From assembly GCF_025118155.1 (NCBI RefSeq), contig NW_026251389.1, positions 310,001 to 374,000 of the forward strand: a stretch of 64,000 nt of DNA. Reading direction: 5' to 3'. Positions 32,280 through 45,240 of this stretch are shown one piece after another. The notes under the pieces are model-generated. The model made no database searches, was not told where the DNA came from, and saw nothing but the letters and a program-made list of their open reading frames with translations. The translations under genes and the position numbers were made by a program. This DNA is from Cokeromyces recurvatus (lineage: Eukaryota; Mucoromycota; Mucoromycetes; Mucorales; Mucoraceae). Each line of letters begins with the position of its first letter. Position 1 is the first letter of the stretch.

Positions 32280-33688
32280 TAGTTCGCTTTTGCAGCCACC
32301 AAAGTTCGCTTTGGCTTTACTCAATTTTCGTGTTTGCTTTCAAAGATTTATGTAAAGTGGCTCTCTATTGAGGCGTTTTTGGAAGTTATTGATAGAGTGT
32401 CGGACAATATTATGAAGAGCCTTTCTGCTAATACTTTTGCTGGCTTCAGTAATTTTAGTTTTTAAGTCCTTGGTGTCCTGAAGCTGACTTTGCTTGACAA
32501 TTCCTTTGATAATCGACCAAAAGTTTTCAATTGGGTTGAACTCAGGTGAATAAAGAGAGAGATATACCACTCTATGGCCTCTCATTTCGATCATTGTCGT
32601 TATATCTTGCAGGGTATGGATAGGTGCGTTATCCATAACAATGTAGAAGTCTTTCATTTCTGGGAAGTTGTCCATTTCATTTAATGTCTTGGCTAATATA
32701 AACCTCATGTGCTGTCTATTAACAGTCCATTTATGCATCTTTTTGTTTGTAGGGAATTTTCTCTTTCTGCCTTCAGCAATCTTAATCTTCTTGGGCTTTA
32801 AAGGTTCTCTAGTCTCAAGAGCAATAACATTGTTTGCTGTTATAGCTTCCAGAACGGTATATATAATAGCATGAGTAGTTGGTGTTTCAACAAGTGCTGA
32901 TGTACCCCTCATTGAACGAGCAAAAAGGCTTCCCATGTTGATATTGAAATCAGCTTCGTCTATAAATTCATTTTTTTCAAGATAATTCATATCTAAATTA
33001 ACAGCCCATTTATCTGTCCGTTTGTAGCGGGTTTCTATATCCTCAGGGCTATTTCTTGCCAAAGTCTGAAGAATGACCCTTTTCATGGTCAAGTTGCACA
33101 TCACACCTCGTTGTCTGAGGATAATTGTCAAAGAGTTCCATGAGATGCTGCTTTTGTTCCTACTGAAGTTGAAAAGGCTCTCTGTTGACCTTATTCGTTT
33201 GCTTCTCATAAATATCCCAGTTAGGATCTTTGAGTTTTTTTCTTTTAGTCCAAATTTGAGCCGTTCGTAGTTCTATATGTGCTTTAAGTGCGAAGGGGGC
33301 ATCTTTTCAAAGCTTGATTCTATTGAAGTAATAGAGCACTGACTTCTGATTGTCAGAATGCATGTTGTATTTTCTATTATTCGCTGCTATTTGTGATAGT
33401 TCTTCAGCTACTTCCTCCATCTGCACATAAAGTTCTTCTACGTCCTTTGTAGGAAAGCAGCTTTGAAAAGCTCAGTACTATGATGTGACAGAGTCAATAA
33501 AGGGTTAAGATTATAAGGATCAACTTCTGTGACCTCATTTGCCTGCTTATCTATAAAATTTTGCCTTATCCGTTTTCGTAAAAAAAGATGCTACTCATTT
33601 GGTCGCTGTGAAAATAAAAGCTAAAGAAAACTCGAAAATGGAGTCTTTACCAAAACAAACTTTGGGGGGGGATGGAGTGGAGGCACTG
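32280..33688. mobile_element. Tc1/mariner-superfamily transposon, 1.4 kb, inactive
   Basis: The ends are imperfect inverted repeats. The inner parts at 32297-32338 and 33622-33668 align well (AAAGTTCGCTTTGG against the inverse AAAGTTTGTTTTGG, then CGAAAAT-G/T-GAGT on both). The outermost bases read TATAGT on the left and inverse TACAGT on the right, consistent with TA duplications at 32278-32279 and 33689-33690. The left end is eroded, so that boundary is less certain. The transposase gene inside is broken. Confidence 0.65.
32340..33563 (-). pseudogene. DDE_3-type (Tc1/mariner) transposase, frameshifted
   Basis: The C-terminal 289 codons are open (33209-32340) and carry the catalytic core. 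The first Asp is in KNEFIDEADFNINM, the second in DFYIVMDNAPIHT, and the acidic third position in SPEFNPIENFWSIIKG. RKALHNIVRHSINNF closes the protein. The N-terminus is present but damaged. DKQANEVTEVDPYNLNPLL begins near 33558, a shift near 33454 leads to ELYVQMEEVAEELSQIAANN, a stop follows (TGA at about 33316), then LKDPNWDIYEKQTNKVNREP before another shift into the C-terminal frame. The enzyme would cut and paste the element; with these breaks it cannot be made intact. Confidence 0.75.
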
Positions 33689-33908
33689 TACCCACAAGGA
33701 AATCCAAAATAATGAATAATAATAAAAGGAAATATTTGTAATTCAAAACTTTATTTATTGTTATCAAAAAAAAAAAAAAAAAAAATTATATATGCATACA
33801 AGAAAGGATACAAAATGTTTTTTTTTATATTATGTTTATTTGACGTTTTTCTAATTATTTCTATTATATTATTCCCATTTTTATTTTCTTGCTAATTTAT
33901 GGTATAAT

Positions 33909-34598
33909 TTAAGAGGAAGCAACTTTAACAGCACCGTTGTAAGATTCCATGACACGAGCATAAGAGGGTAAACGCTTAGCAAACAAAGCTGCAATACCTT
34001 CGAGATCAATACGCCAGTCACGAGCTAATTCAAGAACAACACTGAAATAGTTCAAGAGTTGAACACCACCTTGTTGCATTCTTAACCAAGAAGCATCACG
34101 AACAGCTTCACTGAAAGTACCAGATGCATCAGTAACCACAAATACCTCATAACCAGCCTTTTTAGCAGAAAGGGAGACAAAGGAAACACAAACATCGGTA
34201 ACAATACCAGAAATAATCAATTGCTTCTTACCGGTCTTTTTGACAGCCTTAACGAAATCCTCATTATCCCAGGCATTAATTTGACCAGGACGAGCGATTA
34301 TAGGAGTATTAGGGAAAAGGCTTTTGAGTTCAGGAAGCAAAGGTCCATTAGGTCCATCCTCACGAGATGTAGTGAGAACAATAGGAAGATCAAAGTATTT
34401 AGCAGCTTCAGCAAGACCCATTACGTTATTAAGAAAAACATCAGGAGCATAATCTTGAACCACGTTGAAGAGACCAGTTTGATGATCAACAAACAAAATA
34501 GCACTATTATTCAAATCAAGACGTTTGTATAAATCGGCAGTAACAGATGAGACAAGGGCGGCAACGCCAACAACAGTAGCAGTAAATGAGAAACGCAT
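33909..34598 (-). CDS. secreted isochorismatase-fold hydrolase, YcaC-like
   Basis: Single exon, 229 residues. MRFSFTATVVGVAALVSSVTA is a clear signal peptide, followed by a dibasic KR that may be a processing site. The mature part is an isochorismatase-like (cysteine hydrolase) domain. The nucleophile-assisting Asp lies in SAILFVDHQTGLFN and the catalytic Cys in ISGIVTDVCVSFVSLSAKKA; RPGQINAWDNEDFVKAVKKT and VVTDASGTFSEAVRD are hallmarks of the YcaC subgroup, whose natural substrates are unclear. Codon choice is richer in C-ending codons than in its neighbours, hinting at strong expression. No intron and closeness to bacterial-type YcaC leave old horizontal transfer possible. A TATATAAA box lies about 97 bp upstream. 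Confidence 0.85.
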   Translation of the reverse strand: MRFSFTATVVGVAALVSSVTADLYKRLDLNNSAILFVDHQTGLFNVVQDYAPDVFLNNVMGLAEAAKYFDLPIVLTTSREDGPNGPLLPELKSLFPNTPIIARPGQINAWDNEDFVKAVKKTGKKQLIISGIVTDVCVSFVSLSAKKAGYEVFVVTDASGTFSEAVRDASWLRMQQGGVQLLNYFSVVLELARDWRIDLEGIAALFAKRLPSYARVMESYNGAVKVASS

Positions 34599-34694
34599 AT
34601 TAATAGTTTAAAGAGACTTGATTTAGTAAATTACTTCTTAAAAAGAAAGATGATATTATAATAATAATAAAAAAAAAACTTAAAATCTGCAATG

Positions 34695-34701
34695 TTTATA
34701 T

Positions 34702-34702
<1 letters not shown>
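34695..34702 (-). promoter_or_regulatory. TATA box of the isochorismatase-like gene
   Basis: The minus strand reads TATATAAA at about 97-104 bp before the start codon, a perfect consensus. A 48-nt homopolymer tract adjoins it upstream. Confidence 0.6.

Positions 34703-34703
<1 letters not shown>

Positions 34704-34751
<48 letters not shown>
34704..34751 (+). repeat. 48-nt poly-T tract next to a TATA box
   Basis: Uninterrupted T run (A on the coding strand of the minus-strand gene). Poly(dA:dT) of this length disfavours nucleosomes and may keep the promoter open. Confidence 0.9.
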
Positions 34752-34752
<1 letters not shown>

Positions 34753-35195
34753 ATTCATGTATTTTTTTTTCTTTTTGACGGCAGTCATCATATGGTTTGT
34801 TTTAGTCAATTTGTAACCAGCAGATTAAATTAAATTTTACAAATCATTACTAATAGATTATTTAGCAGAAAGCTTATTATTCTTTTTATGTATTACTCTA
34901 TACTAAGCCCCAGTTTCTTTCATTCTTCTAGGTAACAAACGCTGATCAGTATATCATTTCAAACGTCATCTCTTCTTAATTGTACTATTCTAAATAGTAG
35001 AAAAAATAAAAAAAAATATAAAATTCAATCAATAGAATAGAAGCTATCAATCAAGGAACAAGCTTTATATTTCTACTATTATAGGAATTTATTATTATAT
35101 TTTGACTAATATTTTTTTGTTTGTTTACTTGAAAAGAAATCATATAAAATCATCAAGATAATATTTAATCCAATTTTGAAAATTATTATTATGGA

Positions 35196-35241
<46 letters not shown>

Positions 35242-36375
35242 TACATATTAAACTTTTACAGGCATTGCTTGATTACAAAAATCCCGAGATTCACTTTGTC
35301 AAATGATAAATGAACTCTTATCTGATTAATAAATAATTAATCATTTAACAGTAATACTAAGGAGAAATTGATAATACATATATAATAGCTGACAAATTAT
35401 TTTGTTGTGACACTAACTGAAATTACATTTACACAGCCATAAAAAAAAGGAAAATAAGTTACACATTTCAATGACATAAGAACTAGTTAACACATACTTG
35501 AATTATAGTAATTAATGCTTCAACAGATTTTATCAAATACATTCATTCTTAAATTATTCAAATAAAATGATAATATTATATCTATTACATAACTAAGATG
35601 AATGACTTCTGCTATAAAATACTTCCTTATTTAATAAACAATATACAATACAAAAAAAAAAAAAAAAATAGTATTAAAACCAAAATGGTATTTTACCCCA
35701 CATACATTTTTTTCCAGATCAGTGATTACAAATGTTTATCAATCATGTCTTAACTTTTAAATCAATACAAAAATGGTTGCTTATTTAATATTAGATCAGA
35801 TAACAGTTATTCTAATCCATTATTTGAATTATTACTACTAGAATATACGAATTATATTCCATAAACTTATTTATAAGATAGATGGCACTTAACATGTTAA
35901 CTAAAGAAATCTTTATATATAAACTATAACAAATTTTATTTATCTTATTTATTATATTTCTTTACAGCTATTATTGAAAGATAGTGTATCTTTTCAATAA
36001 AAATAGAATCATCTCTAACATGGATTATTCACTTTATTGTATCTTTTTTTCTTTTAATCACAAAATGTCGAATCAAAATAAATATTCTTTAATATATAAT
36101 AAATATGAAGGAAGTTTCTAATTGTTGTCTTCTTAAGCTTTTATTACATAACTGCTACTGCTATTATAGTAGAAGAATGCCAAAAGTAAAGAATTGCCAA
36201 AAAAAAAGGGATGACAGTCACAGAGACTGCGATATTGTTTTTTTCGCCTAGTGTCTGCAATTGAGGTTACTATTTATTTATTTTTTTTTATTTTATTTTT
36301 TTTTACGCGTGATAACTAATTCTGTTTGGACATTCCCCTTACGACATATACATTACTATTTTTGAATAAATAATT
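34752..36375. other. intergenic, no gene recognised
   Basis: AT-rich, with a 43-nt T tract at 35198-35240. No coding frame was recognised. The last few hundred bases should be the promoter of the Nup192-like gene; an ACGCGT site lies near 36305. Confidence 0.5.
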
Positions 36376-39300
36376 ATGTCTCCTATCTTCACCATACCAA
36401 CATGGACTGAAGAAAATCGTTATTTACATGATGCTATTTGTCAAGCACGAGCTTCTGAAGCGTCTGCTAATTCCTTACAACAGCTACTCCAATTAAATAA
36501 GGACAAGTTTTTAAATCTATTAGATAATGAGCCTAGGAACCCTTCAGATAGAAATATACTTAATTCAAGTAAGTGGAAATTGAACACCTATTATATTTTC
36601 TTTTAAAATTTAACTGATTATTATCTATTATTTTTTTCTTCTTCACAACCTACAGATAAAGCCTATATTAATCGAACTTCACATAATGTTACCAAGGAAT
36701 TTGTTACAAAAGCTTTATTTATATCAGATCAACTAGACATTAACGAGCATGTTGCAGCTACACTCTTAATGCGTGGGACTGCAGAGTTTTCTCGTGTTAG
36801 TAGTAATTCTATTGACACTGCTGTCCTTCTTTATCATGGAGAACGCGGATATTTATTAGCCTGTCTTGATGTTATTTTAAAATCAGCAAAGGATTCATCA
36901 ATTAGTGAAGAAATTAGAACTGTATGCAGCCAATTCATTGCTGAATTATTAAGAGAACAACTTACTCTCAGCAACGGTACAACTGGTACATTTGTTTCAA
37001 AACTTCTAATTACTTTGGAAAATCTCAGTAAAACAATCGATGCCATTATTAAAACAGGTAGCATTAGTGGTCAAATGCCTGAAGCAGGAAGTGGAAAACT
37101 AGGAGAAGACATTTCAGAATTACGCATTGAACGATTAGGTGATGAGCGTGTATACATTGTTCAGATTTTATATCACATTATTTCTTTGTTTAATATTGAA
37201 GCCAATGATAAGATTTCTATGCTCAAATTACTTGAAGAAGCAGAATTGTCCGACACAGCCACAGCCTATATGATCATTGCTTTACTATCTGCATTATCTA
37301 ATAGTAACCAGCCTGAAGAATCAATACTTAGTCCTTTAACTTTAAAATTTATCGATGACTTCCATCAACATATTATGACACATGGCTCTAAAGTACCTGT
37401 AATTAAAGCTGTAATTATTCTTCAATGGATTTTATATTTATCTGATCCTGTTCGTATCAATCAAGTTATTGGTACAGAGCATACTGGTAGAAGTGAGGCT
37501 GATATTCAGAAATTGCTTGATTTTTGTATTACAACGGATGTGTTTAGATTCATGAATGAATACCTGTTGTATTTCCAGCAACCCAATGCAATGATTGATA
37601 CTGACAGGCAAACAATAAAACAACCTAATGGAAATAATGATAGCTCTTCAAAGACAATTAATTTATCTGATTATCACAACTTTAATGCAGATATTCGTAA
37701 TGAATTCCAACCATTTGTTATTTATGAATTAGAAAGAATGAGTGTTTCAATTATTTCTATTCTATCCAATACTTTACAAAAACTTAAATATAAGGAAGAG
37801 GATTCAAAAACGATTGTAGAACAATCAGCCACAGTGGACAACACTTTAGCAAATGGTTTAAACGAAGTAAAACAGTGTCATGATCTAGAATACTTTCTCT
37901 CATTCTTAGCAAGTATATTTCGTAATCGTGTTAATGAGGGTCTTATCTTCTGGAATCGTGAGCAAGGAGGTTTGCATCACTTTGTTCGTTGGTTGCTTGA
38001 TATAAAAGTTCCAGAAACTGTAAATGCTGCTTTCGATTTCTTTAGCTCCATTGCAGTTGGTGATGTTTGTGCTCTTAACGTATTTCACTTCTTCAAGTTG
38101 GGTATGGATCTTGATCTTGCGTCGAGTCATATGTTTTCCTGGGGAAGGACACTTTCTGTACTCCAACATTATACACTTATTTTCAAAAATAATTCAGAAT
38201 CTGAACAACGAATTCCTGCGGTTGAAACAGAATTAATTTTAAAGTTTCTTGGAATTTTAAAACAATGCGTTCAATACTGTGTGGAGGCTCGTAAATTCTT
38301 CTGGGAAAACGAAACTATTCGTCTACAGACAATCTTATTTGATCTTCTCAACTGTCCAACATCCACAACCCTTCGCGCTGCTATCTTTGATATTTTATCT
38401 GCATTTTGTTCTGATTGGGGAGGAGGTATTGAAGGCGTTGGAAGAAGAATTTCTTACCAAATGTGGAAAATCATGGAAAACAGTGACATGTTAGTCTCAA
38501 AACGTAAAGTACTTCCAGATAAGTCACAATCTATTACTCAACCTGCTGGTATATTGCAAGAATTGGAATTTGAAAAGAGCAGTCGAGTCTATACTGAGAC
38601 CTTATCTGTTATTCGTTTAATTGGTTCCGCTATACACACTCAAAGTAAACGTGAGGCCTTATTGCTAGGCTTCCGTGACCCAGAATCAAGCATTCCTCTG
38701 GACCTTGGCAAGGGCACCAAAAATCCTGGTGCCATTCCTTTTATTTCACTTGTCATTGATGAAATATTTGTTAATCTTGGAACTTACAAGTATAATTTTG
38801 CTGAAGCCCGTTGGGAATTAACCGATGCTTGCTTAATGGTGATGGAAAACAGTGTGGAATCATTAAATATTAAGCAATTTGAAAGTTTAGAATATAGACA
38901 AACTTTGGATAAAGAATTAAAGCCTACTTCAAACAATTCATCTATTGCGTCTACTTTACTTGGGATTTTAACTCATCCTGGATTTCAAGTCATCATTCGT
39001 ATTCTTTCTGGCGGACGGATTATTGATGAAATTTTCAATACAATTGAAGAGTGTGCAAAGAAGGAAACAAAGGATGTTGATAGCATGCCTTATCATAAGA
39101 AGTGTCTTCTTCGATCTTTACGTTTATTGCTTCGTATATTAAAGATTCAAAATACTTTTTGCAATATTCTTATACCTTATATCGTTGGATTCTCTAAGAA
39201 AAAGACCTCATCTGAATTCCAACTTGGAGAATACGTTTTTGATCCATTGCCATCTGTAGTCCCTCTTGGTCAACTTATCTTGTTCCATTCTAATATCTTG

Positions 39301-42282
39301 AAACGAATTGCTCTATTAGTAAACTATGAAGATCAAGAAGAGGTCTGCTTCCTTAGTACTAAAATCCTTAGTATGCTTTGTAGTGTATCTAAAGATAGCC
39401 ACTTTATTGATAATCAAGCCTTAAGTCGTTCTGCGTCTTCTACATCATTTTTCGAGTTAGGAGCAAACATGACTAAAGCCCTGAGTTCTTATGATGAAGC
39501 ACAAGCTATTATTTTTGGTATAAGCGAGCGTTTAAGCATCAATATTCCTGAAGTCACAACATGTGATGATTATGAATATGATATCAATACGATTCCATTT
39601 TGGCTTGCAGAGGAAACATTAGGAAACACATATAATTACTCAAATAACCTTAAGCCTCGTATTAATTTATCGGTGCGCATTGCTATATTAGATATGTTGC
39701 TAAAAAATATTCAACAATCATTTTCACCAACACTCACCGAATTTTTATTGAGTTATGATCTGTCGAACAAGAATCCACTTAATAAGATTCAGGATACTGA
39801 AGCGAATCAAGCCTCTATGGTTTGCTTCCATGCTATTTTAAATATGCTTAGACAAGGGATTCACAAAAATTTGAATGAAGGTGATGCTATGGTAGAAGAT
39901 ATGGTAGATTCTGCTGAACCATTAATTGATACTCATCCTATTCTGGCCGAAAAGTGTTACGAACTCATTTATAGATTATGCGCAAAGAAATCTCTATCCA
40001 TATCTACTATGCGTTATTTACGTAATCGGGAAAATTTCTTTTATAAACAATTTGATACCATGGCGTCTCGAATTGAACATAATATTCAAACAGATTACAC
40101 CTCTTTCCCAGGTGTTATGATTTGTGCTGATGGTGCTCAATATAAAACAGATTTCTTCAAATTAAGATCAAAACTCCATCAAAGGGCTTGGTTACTAAAA
40201 TCCATTGCATTAGAATTACATACGACAGTTGCAATGAGACAGAAGAGCGAGACTAATAAATTATTAGAGTTACTATATGGACGTAAAGATACAATGTCTG
40301 AAGACGCTATGGATGTAACTGAGTCATCATCATCATCTAATCTATTTGCAAATACGAGTACGCACTTGTATGAACAGCCTTTGGTAAAAATGCTTGAATT
40401 AGTGAGTTCATTAGAATTTACTTGGGTAGATGGTCTCTTGGAGCGAATTAAGACATCCGATCTAAAGTATTTTAGTGACTTGAGCTTTGGACTTTTTGAA
40501 ATCGAAAATGAACATGGTTGCCAAGTGTATGATGTACGCAAAATTTACAAGGTCTTAAAGGAAAGACGTGATCAATGTCAACCCAATAGTCCAGACTTGG
40601 CTAGCATTGAGCTCGAGATGGAATCCATTTTACTTTATATTGTTGCACAAAATCATAGCAGAGAAATAGCATATGCTAAACTTCATTGTTTAAAGGCATG
40701 GAAACAAGTAATACAAATCACACTTATTGAATGCTTTGATCTGATTTTACCGAAAAATCGTGAAGTGATTATCTACGAATTATTAACGATGCTATTACCA
40801 AAAGTCACACATACTACCGGATACGACAGTGACATGCTAAAGAATATGAGCGAAATTATCGTGACACTGGTAAATCAATTGCGCAAGAATACACCGGTTC
40901 AATCGATTTCACAACTTCCCATAGAAAAGTTTCAAACTATCTTTAATGGAATTACAAATTGTATCTTTCAAAAGGAGACAACTGTTACTGTTCGAGGGGA
41001 TATGTATTCAGCTATAACTAGCTTCCTATTGTATATCCGAAAGCATGAACGAGACGAGTCTTTCAAGCAATTTGAACAGTTCATTATCAACTTGATTACT
41101 TTAGATAATGCTAAACTTTTAAATATTATTTGCAGTGATGCTGTTGATGGACTGGATATATGGAAAACTACAGCTTATATTGCACTTGATGCCTTGAATA
41201 CTATGGCGCTTCATGCAGGCAATGATATTGTACAATCATTTATAATCGAAAAGAACTTTTTACAATATACTATTGACATGATTAGAAGTGATGATGCAGC
41301 TTTATCTAATTTACTTGAACAAACAGATGGTATATATATATGTGTATATGTAATTATAACAGAATTAGAAATACTAACATTATTATTAATTTTATTGCTT
41401 ATAGCTCCTTTATTACCTTTATATATTTTTGAAGCTAGAATGTCTATACTTCTTCGACTTGCAATGAATCCCAAGGGAGCCGAGCTTTTGTATAATCATC
41501 GTATCTTTGAAATATTTGGACAATGCCAATTTACAAAGGCTCAACAACATGATCCAACGCTAATTGATATGGACATAGATGCTTGTTCTGAATTGTCTGA
41601 GCGTTATCAACAATTGATTATGCCAACATTAAAATTAATTGTTGCTATACTTTGCTCTTATGACGGAAAGAACGATCAAGTGTTATTGAAGGTATATATA
41701 CACATCTATATATATATAAAAGAGAGAGAAAATTGTGAAGAATATTATGTTTTATTAACTTTTATTATTATTAGACAGAGAGCTGGGCAAGAAGACAACA
41801 ATCTACTCTGGTTAATATAATTCGATATAAGCATCGTAGAATTACATTGAATTTATTAGAACAATTAAAATTAGTGACAACTATTTTATATTACATGAGC
41901 TGTCGTAAAGGTTATTCCGAGGATTTCGTAAGTTTTATTTTGTATCCAAAATAAATAGTTCTTTAAATTGAATGTGATTTTTTGTTTTATTAGATTAAAA
42001 GAGGTATTAATCAATTACACAGTTCCATGATACAGCTCGAAATTCCTGATAATTTGGCAAGCACTATTATACCAAGTACAAATCAAGAAAGAATATGGAA
42101 TAAAACACCTGATAATGGTAAAGAAAGAATAATTTAATCTTCTATTATTGTTCTAATATCCAAAAAAAAAAAAAAAAAAAAAATGCTTAGGTAACGGATA
42201 CTCATCACTCTTAGAAGCAAAAGCAGCTAAAATTATTACATCGATAAAGTATAATTTGGATGTATACAAATCACGCAAATAA
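36376..42282 (+). CDS. NUP192: nuclear pore protein Nup192/Nup205
   Basis: Six exons (36376-36568, 36656-41329, 41405-41691, 41775-41927, 41994-42117, 42191-42282) join in phase to about 1840 residues, a normal size for the family. It is one long alpha-solenoid without catalytic motifs. The diagnostic region is FVRWLLDIKVPETVNAAFDF, FFSSIAVGDVCALNVFHFFK and, near the end, PLYIFEARMSILLRLA. Nup192/Nup205 is a large scaffold of the inner ring of the nuclear pore and binds Nic96/Nup93. The third exon was separated because the 75-bp intron at 41330-41404 is in frame and free of stops, so a plain reading would add 25 foreign residues. The intron after LLK (41692-41774) is also read through in frame before it is spliced to TESWARRQQ. 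Confidence 0.93.
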
Positions 42283-42786
42283 TACAATATATATATATAT
42301 ATATATAAAAGGAAATAATAATATTGTAATATGTTAAAAAATAAATTCATTTTACTAAATCAGCAAGCAATTCTATATTGAATAGAGGGAATGTAACTAT
42401 TATTCAAAAGGCAAAGTGTGTGATGCTATTTAGTGTGTTGTTGTTATCTTATTTATAATACATCGTTTCTTAACATAGAATGATTTCTTCCAAGTCCAAA
42501 TTATTGATAAAGTAGTCTATTTACATACATGTAATAACCCTATTAAAATAGAATTTATACATGTTTTAGTTGTTTAATACTGTCTTAGTTATTCCCTCTT
42601 TCTTTTTTTTTTTACTGTCCCTATCTTAGTTTGACTTTCACCCTCCCTCTTTCCCTTTTTTTTTTGTTTTTGTTTTTCAACTATATTATGCAACTGAAAT
42701 CACTTAAAAAAAATAGTCTTTTACTTTGTTGAAATCAAAAGATAAACTAATAGTCTTTTTTAATGATGATAACTTAAAATTAAAAT
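42283..42786. other. 3' intergenic region between convergent genes
   Basis: It holds the 3' ends of the Nup192-like and S6 genes, with T- and A-rich stretches. Nothing else was recognised. Confidence 0.5.
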
Positions 42787-43984
42787 TTAAGCTGAGGCAG
42801 TCTTTTGCTTAGAAGCAGACTTTTGCATAGAAGAAGTACGACGGCGTTCCAACTTTTCTTGCTTTTGTTCCTTGACACGCTTAGCAAGCAATTGCTTGTA
42901 TTCAGCTTCAGCTTCACGAGAAGCTTCGGCTCTTCTACGCTTGAGGGCTTGTCTATGTCTCTTACGTTGAAGAGTAAGAGGAGTAACAAGACGTTGGATC
43001 TTAGGAGCCTTGGTATAGGGCTTCTTACCCTCAGCCTTGGGTTGAACCTCACGACGAATGACATACTTACGGACATCATCAGCCTTGGACAAGTTCTATT
43101 ATAGTTTCCCCGCCAAAAAAAATTAAAAGAATTAATATATACAGTTCTTCATAACTCCTTTCTCTAAAAAAAAGGGTTTTATCATAGAATATTCAACTTA
43201 CAAAGAACTTTCTGATCTTAGAAGCACGCTTAGGACCAAGACGCTTAGGAACAGTGGTATCAGTCAAACCGGGAATATCTTGTTCACCTTGCTTAACAAC
43301 AACAAGAGACAAGACAGAAAGATCAGAACCGACAATACAACCACGGACAGACTTTCTCTTACGTTCACCAGTACGACGAGGACGGTAACAAGAGTGACCC
43401 TTAGACATCAAGAGACGAACACGGTGGGGCAAAAGAACACCTTGCTTCATAGGGAAACCTTGCTTATCGTTACCACCAGTAATGCGGAAAACATAACCCT
43501 TAAATTCATCTCCAAGAGAATCACCAGAAACTTCTTGGGCCATACGCTTATCATAGAAACCACGACTAAATTATAAAAAAAAAAGTTCGGATTTAATTCC
43601 TAAGTTCAAGCTAATAAATAGCATCAATAATGACAAAATAATGTGTAGTTCTTATTTTTTTTTGACATGTGTTGATTTTGATTGCAAATTAAATAATCTG
43701 AACTAATAATCTGGACTATTATTGCCGTTTCTTTTCCTCTTCTCCCCCCCTTTTTTTAATAAATTTATTTTGTCATGATTGATGCTATTTTACTTCGAAT
43801 GTTGTTAATTCAACTTACAGACGACGTTCATCTTCGATTTCAATCAATTTTTGGCAGCCGGTGGCTGGGTTGGCAATGTTCAACTATATGTATATATAAA
43901 ATAAAAACGGGTCAGTATCATCGCCTTTCATCCATAGATAGGATGTAATATTGTGTTTGATTGTCGATTATTACGGACCTTCAT
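42787..43984 (-). CDS. RPS6: 40S ribosomal protein S6 (eS6)
   Basis: Exons 43984-43979 (only ATG AAG), 43883-43819, 43565-43202 and 43095-42787 give 247 residues. The protein starts [20 protein letters not shown], followed by [19 protein letters not shown] and [20 protein letters not shown]. It ends in a basic helix and the phosphorylation tail [13 protein letters not shown], like the S6-kinase target region of other eukaryotes. The first exon codes just two residues, an arrangement common in ribosomal-protein genes. Its donor GTCCGT is weak but is the only one that yields the conserved N-terminus. Codon usage is C-rich at third positions, as expected for strong expression. It shares an upstream region with the eIF4E gene. 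Confidence 0.95.
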
Positions 43985-44349
43985 ACCGCAGATAGAGAGG
44001 GGGATCTATAGCTTTGGATGCTTCTCTTGTTGTAAGTAATTCCAATGTTTGAATGAAGATAAACTAAAAGTAAACTGTCCGGCCTTCGAACTAAAAGAAG
44101 TCGTCACGAACCGGACAAATTTATCCTTTTTTTTTTTTTTTTTTTTTTTCATTATACTGTCTGAAGATTTTTTTTTTGTTTTTTTTTTGTCAGTGAAATT
44201 TGAATTTTATTCATTTTCAACTTGTATATAGTTAAAATAAGAGGTAATTCGAAAGATCATTTATTTTCATGAAAAAAATAAAATAAAAAATAAGAAAACT
44301 AATGTAAAAAACAATAATTATATAATTTTTTAAAAATAGAATAATAAAA
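43985..44349. promoter_or_regulatory. shared divergent promoter region, S6 and eIF4E
   Basis: 365 bp between the two start codons. It contains two T-rich tracts (about 44127-44148 and 44168-44188). It probably drives both translation genes; no specific factor site is claimed. Confidence 0.4.
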
Positions 44350-45240
44350 ATGACTGAAGAAACACGCCCCACTGTTGAAGAAAAAGAAATTGAAAGTCCT
44401 AGTGAACAACAAAACGATGAGTCTCTTAAAACTGTCTTTCATGACCCCAAGAACTATAATGTAAAGCACCCTCTTCAGAATACCTGGACTTTATGGTTTG
44501 ATAATCCTGGCAAAAAGGCAAATGCTGCTTCATGGTCTCAAAACTTAAAAGAAATTGTTGATGTTAATACAGTTGAAGATTTCTGGGGGTATTATGAATT
44601 AATCATTTCACTTTTTAGATTATAGAGACACTAAATCTTTCTCCCTCCCTCTTTATATGTAATATAGTGTTCATAATAATATTGTTAAAGTCAATCATCT
44701 TGAAATTAGTTCAAATTATCATGTTTTTAAAAAAGGAATTCGACCTGAATGGGAAGATCCTGCTAATGCTAATGGTGGTAAATTCAGTATTCAATTTCCT
44801 AGAAATAGAACTGGTGAGGCTATTAATGATTACTGGCTTAATTTGGTAAGTGTATAAGTAGAATTATAATAATTAATTAAAGAAACTTCTATATTCAATC
44901 TATATTTACACATTATAAAACTAGATCCTTACCATGTTAGGAGAACAATTTAAATATGAAGACGAAATATGTGGTGCTGTCGTGTCTGTGCGTAGAGTAT
45001 TCTATAGAGTTGCTTTATGGATCAAAAGTTCCGAGAAAAACGAAACGACAGAAACAATTGGGTATTTGATTTATTCTAGTTATTACTTGAAGCTTTACAT
45101 TTTTTGACACACCTTTTTTTTTTTTTTTTTTTAGTCGTCAATTGAAAGAATTCCTTAACCTTAATAGTAGTTTAGTTGTTGAATTCACCCCACACGGTGA
45201 CTCAGCTGCTAAATCAGGTGAAAATAAATTTACCATCTAA
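44350..45240 (+). CDS. translation initiation factor eIF4E (cap-binding protein)
   Basis: Exons 44350-44588, 44668-44845, 44925-45061 and 45135-45240 join in phase to 219 residues. After an acidic leader of about 40 residues, the eIF4E fold appears: HPLQNTWTLWFDNP, SWSQNLKEIVDVNTVEDFWG, KKGIRPEWEDPANANGGKF and GAVVSVRRVFYRVALWIK. The two tryptophans in SWSQNL and PEWED correspond to those that sandwich the m7G cap, and VEDFWG forms the eIF4G/4E-BP binding face. It works in cap-dependent translation initiation. Confidence 0.94.

Noticed and set aside
42805..43104. Plus-strand ORFs opposite the S6 gene
   Set aside because: Antisense shadows of a highly biased coding sequence.
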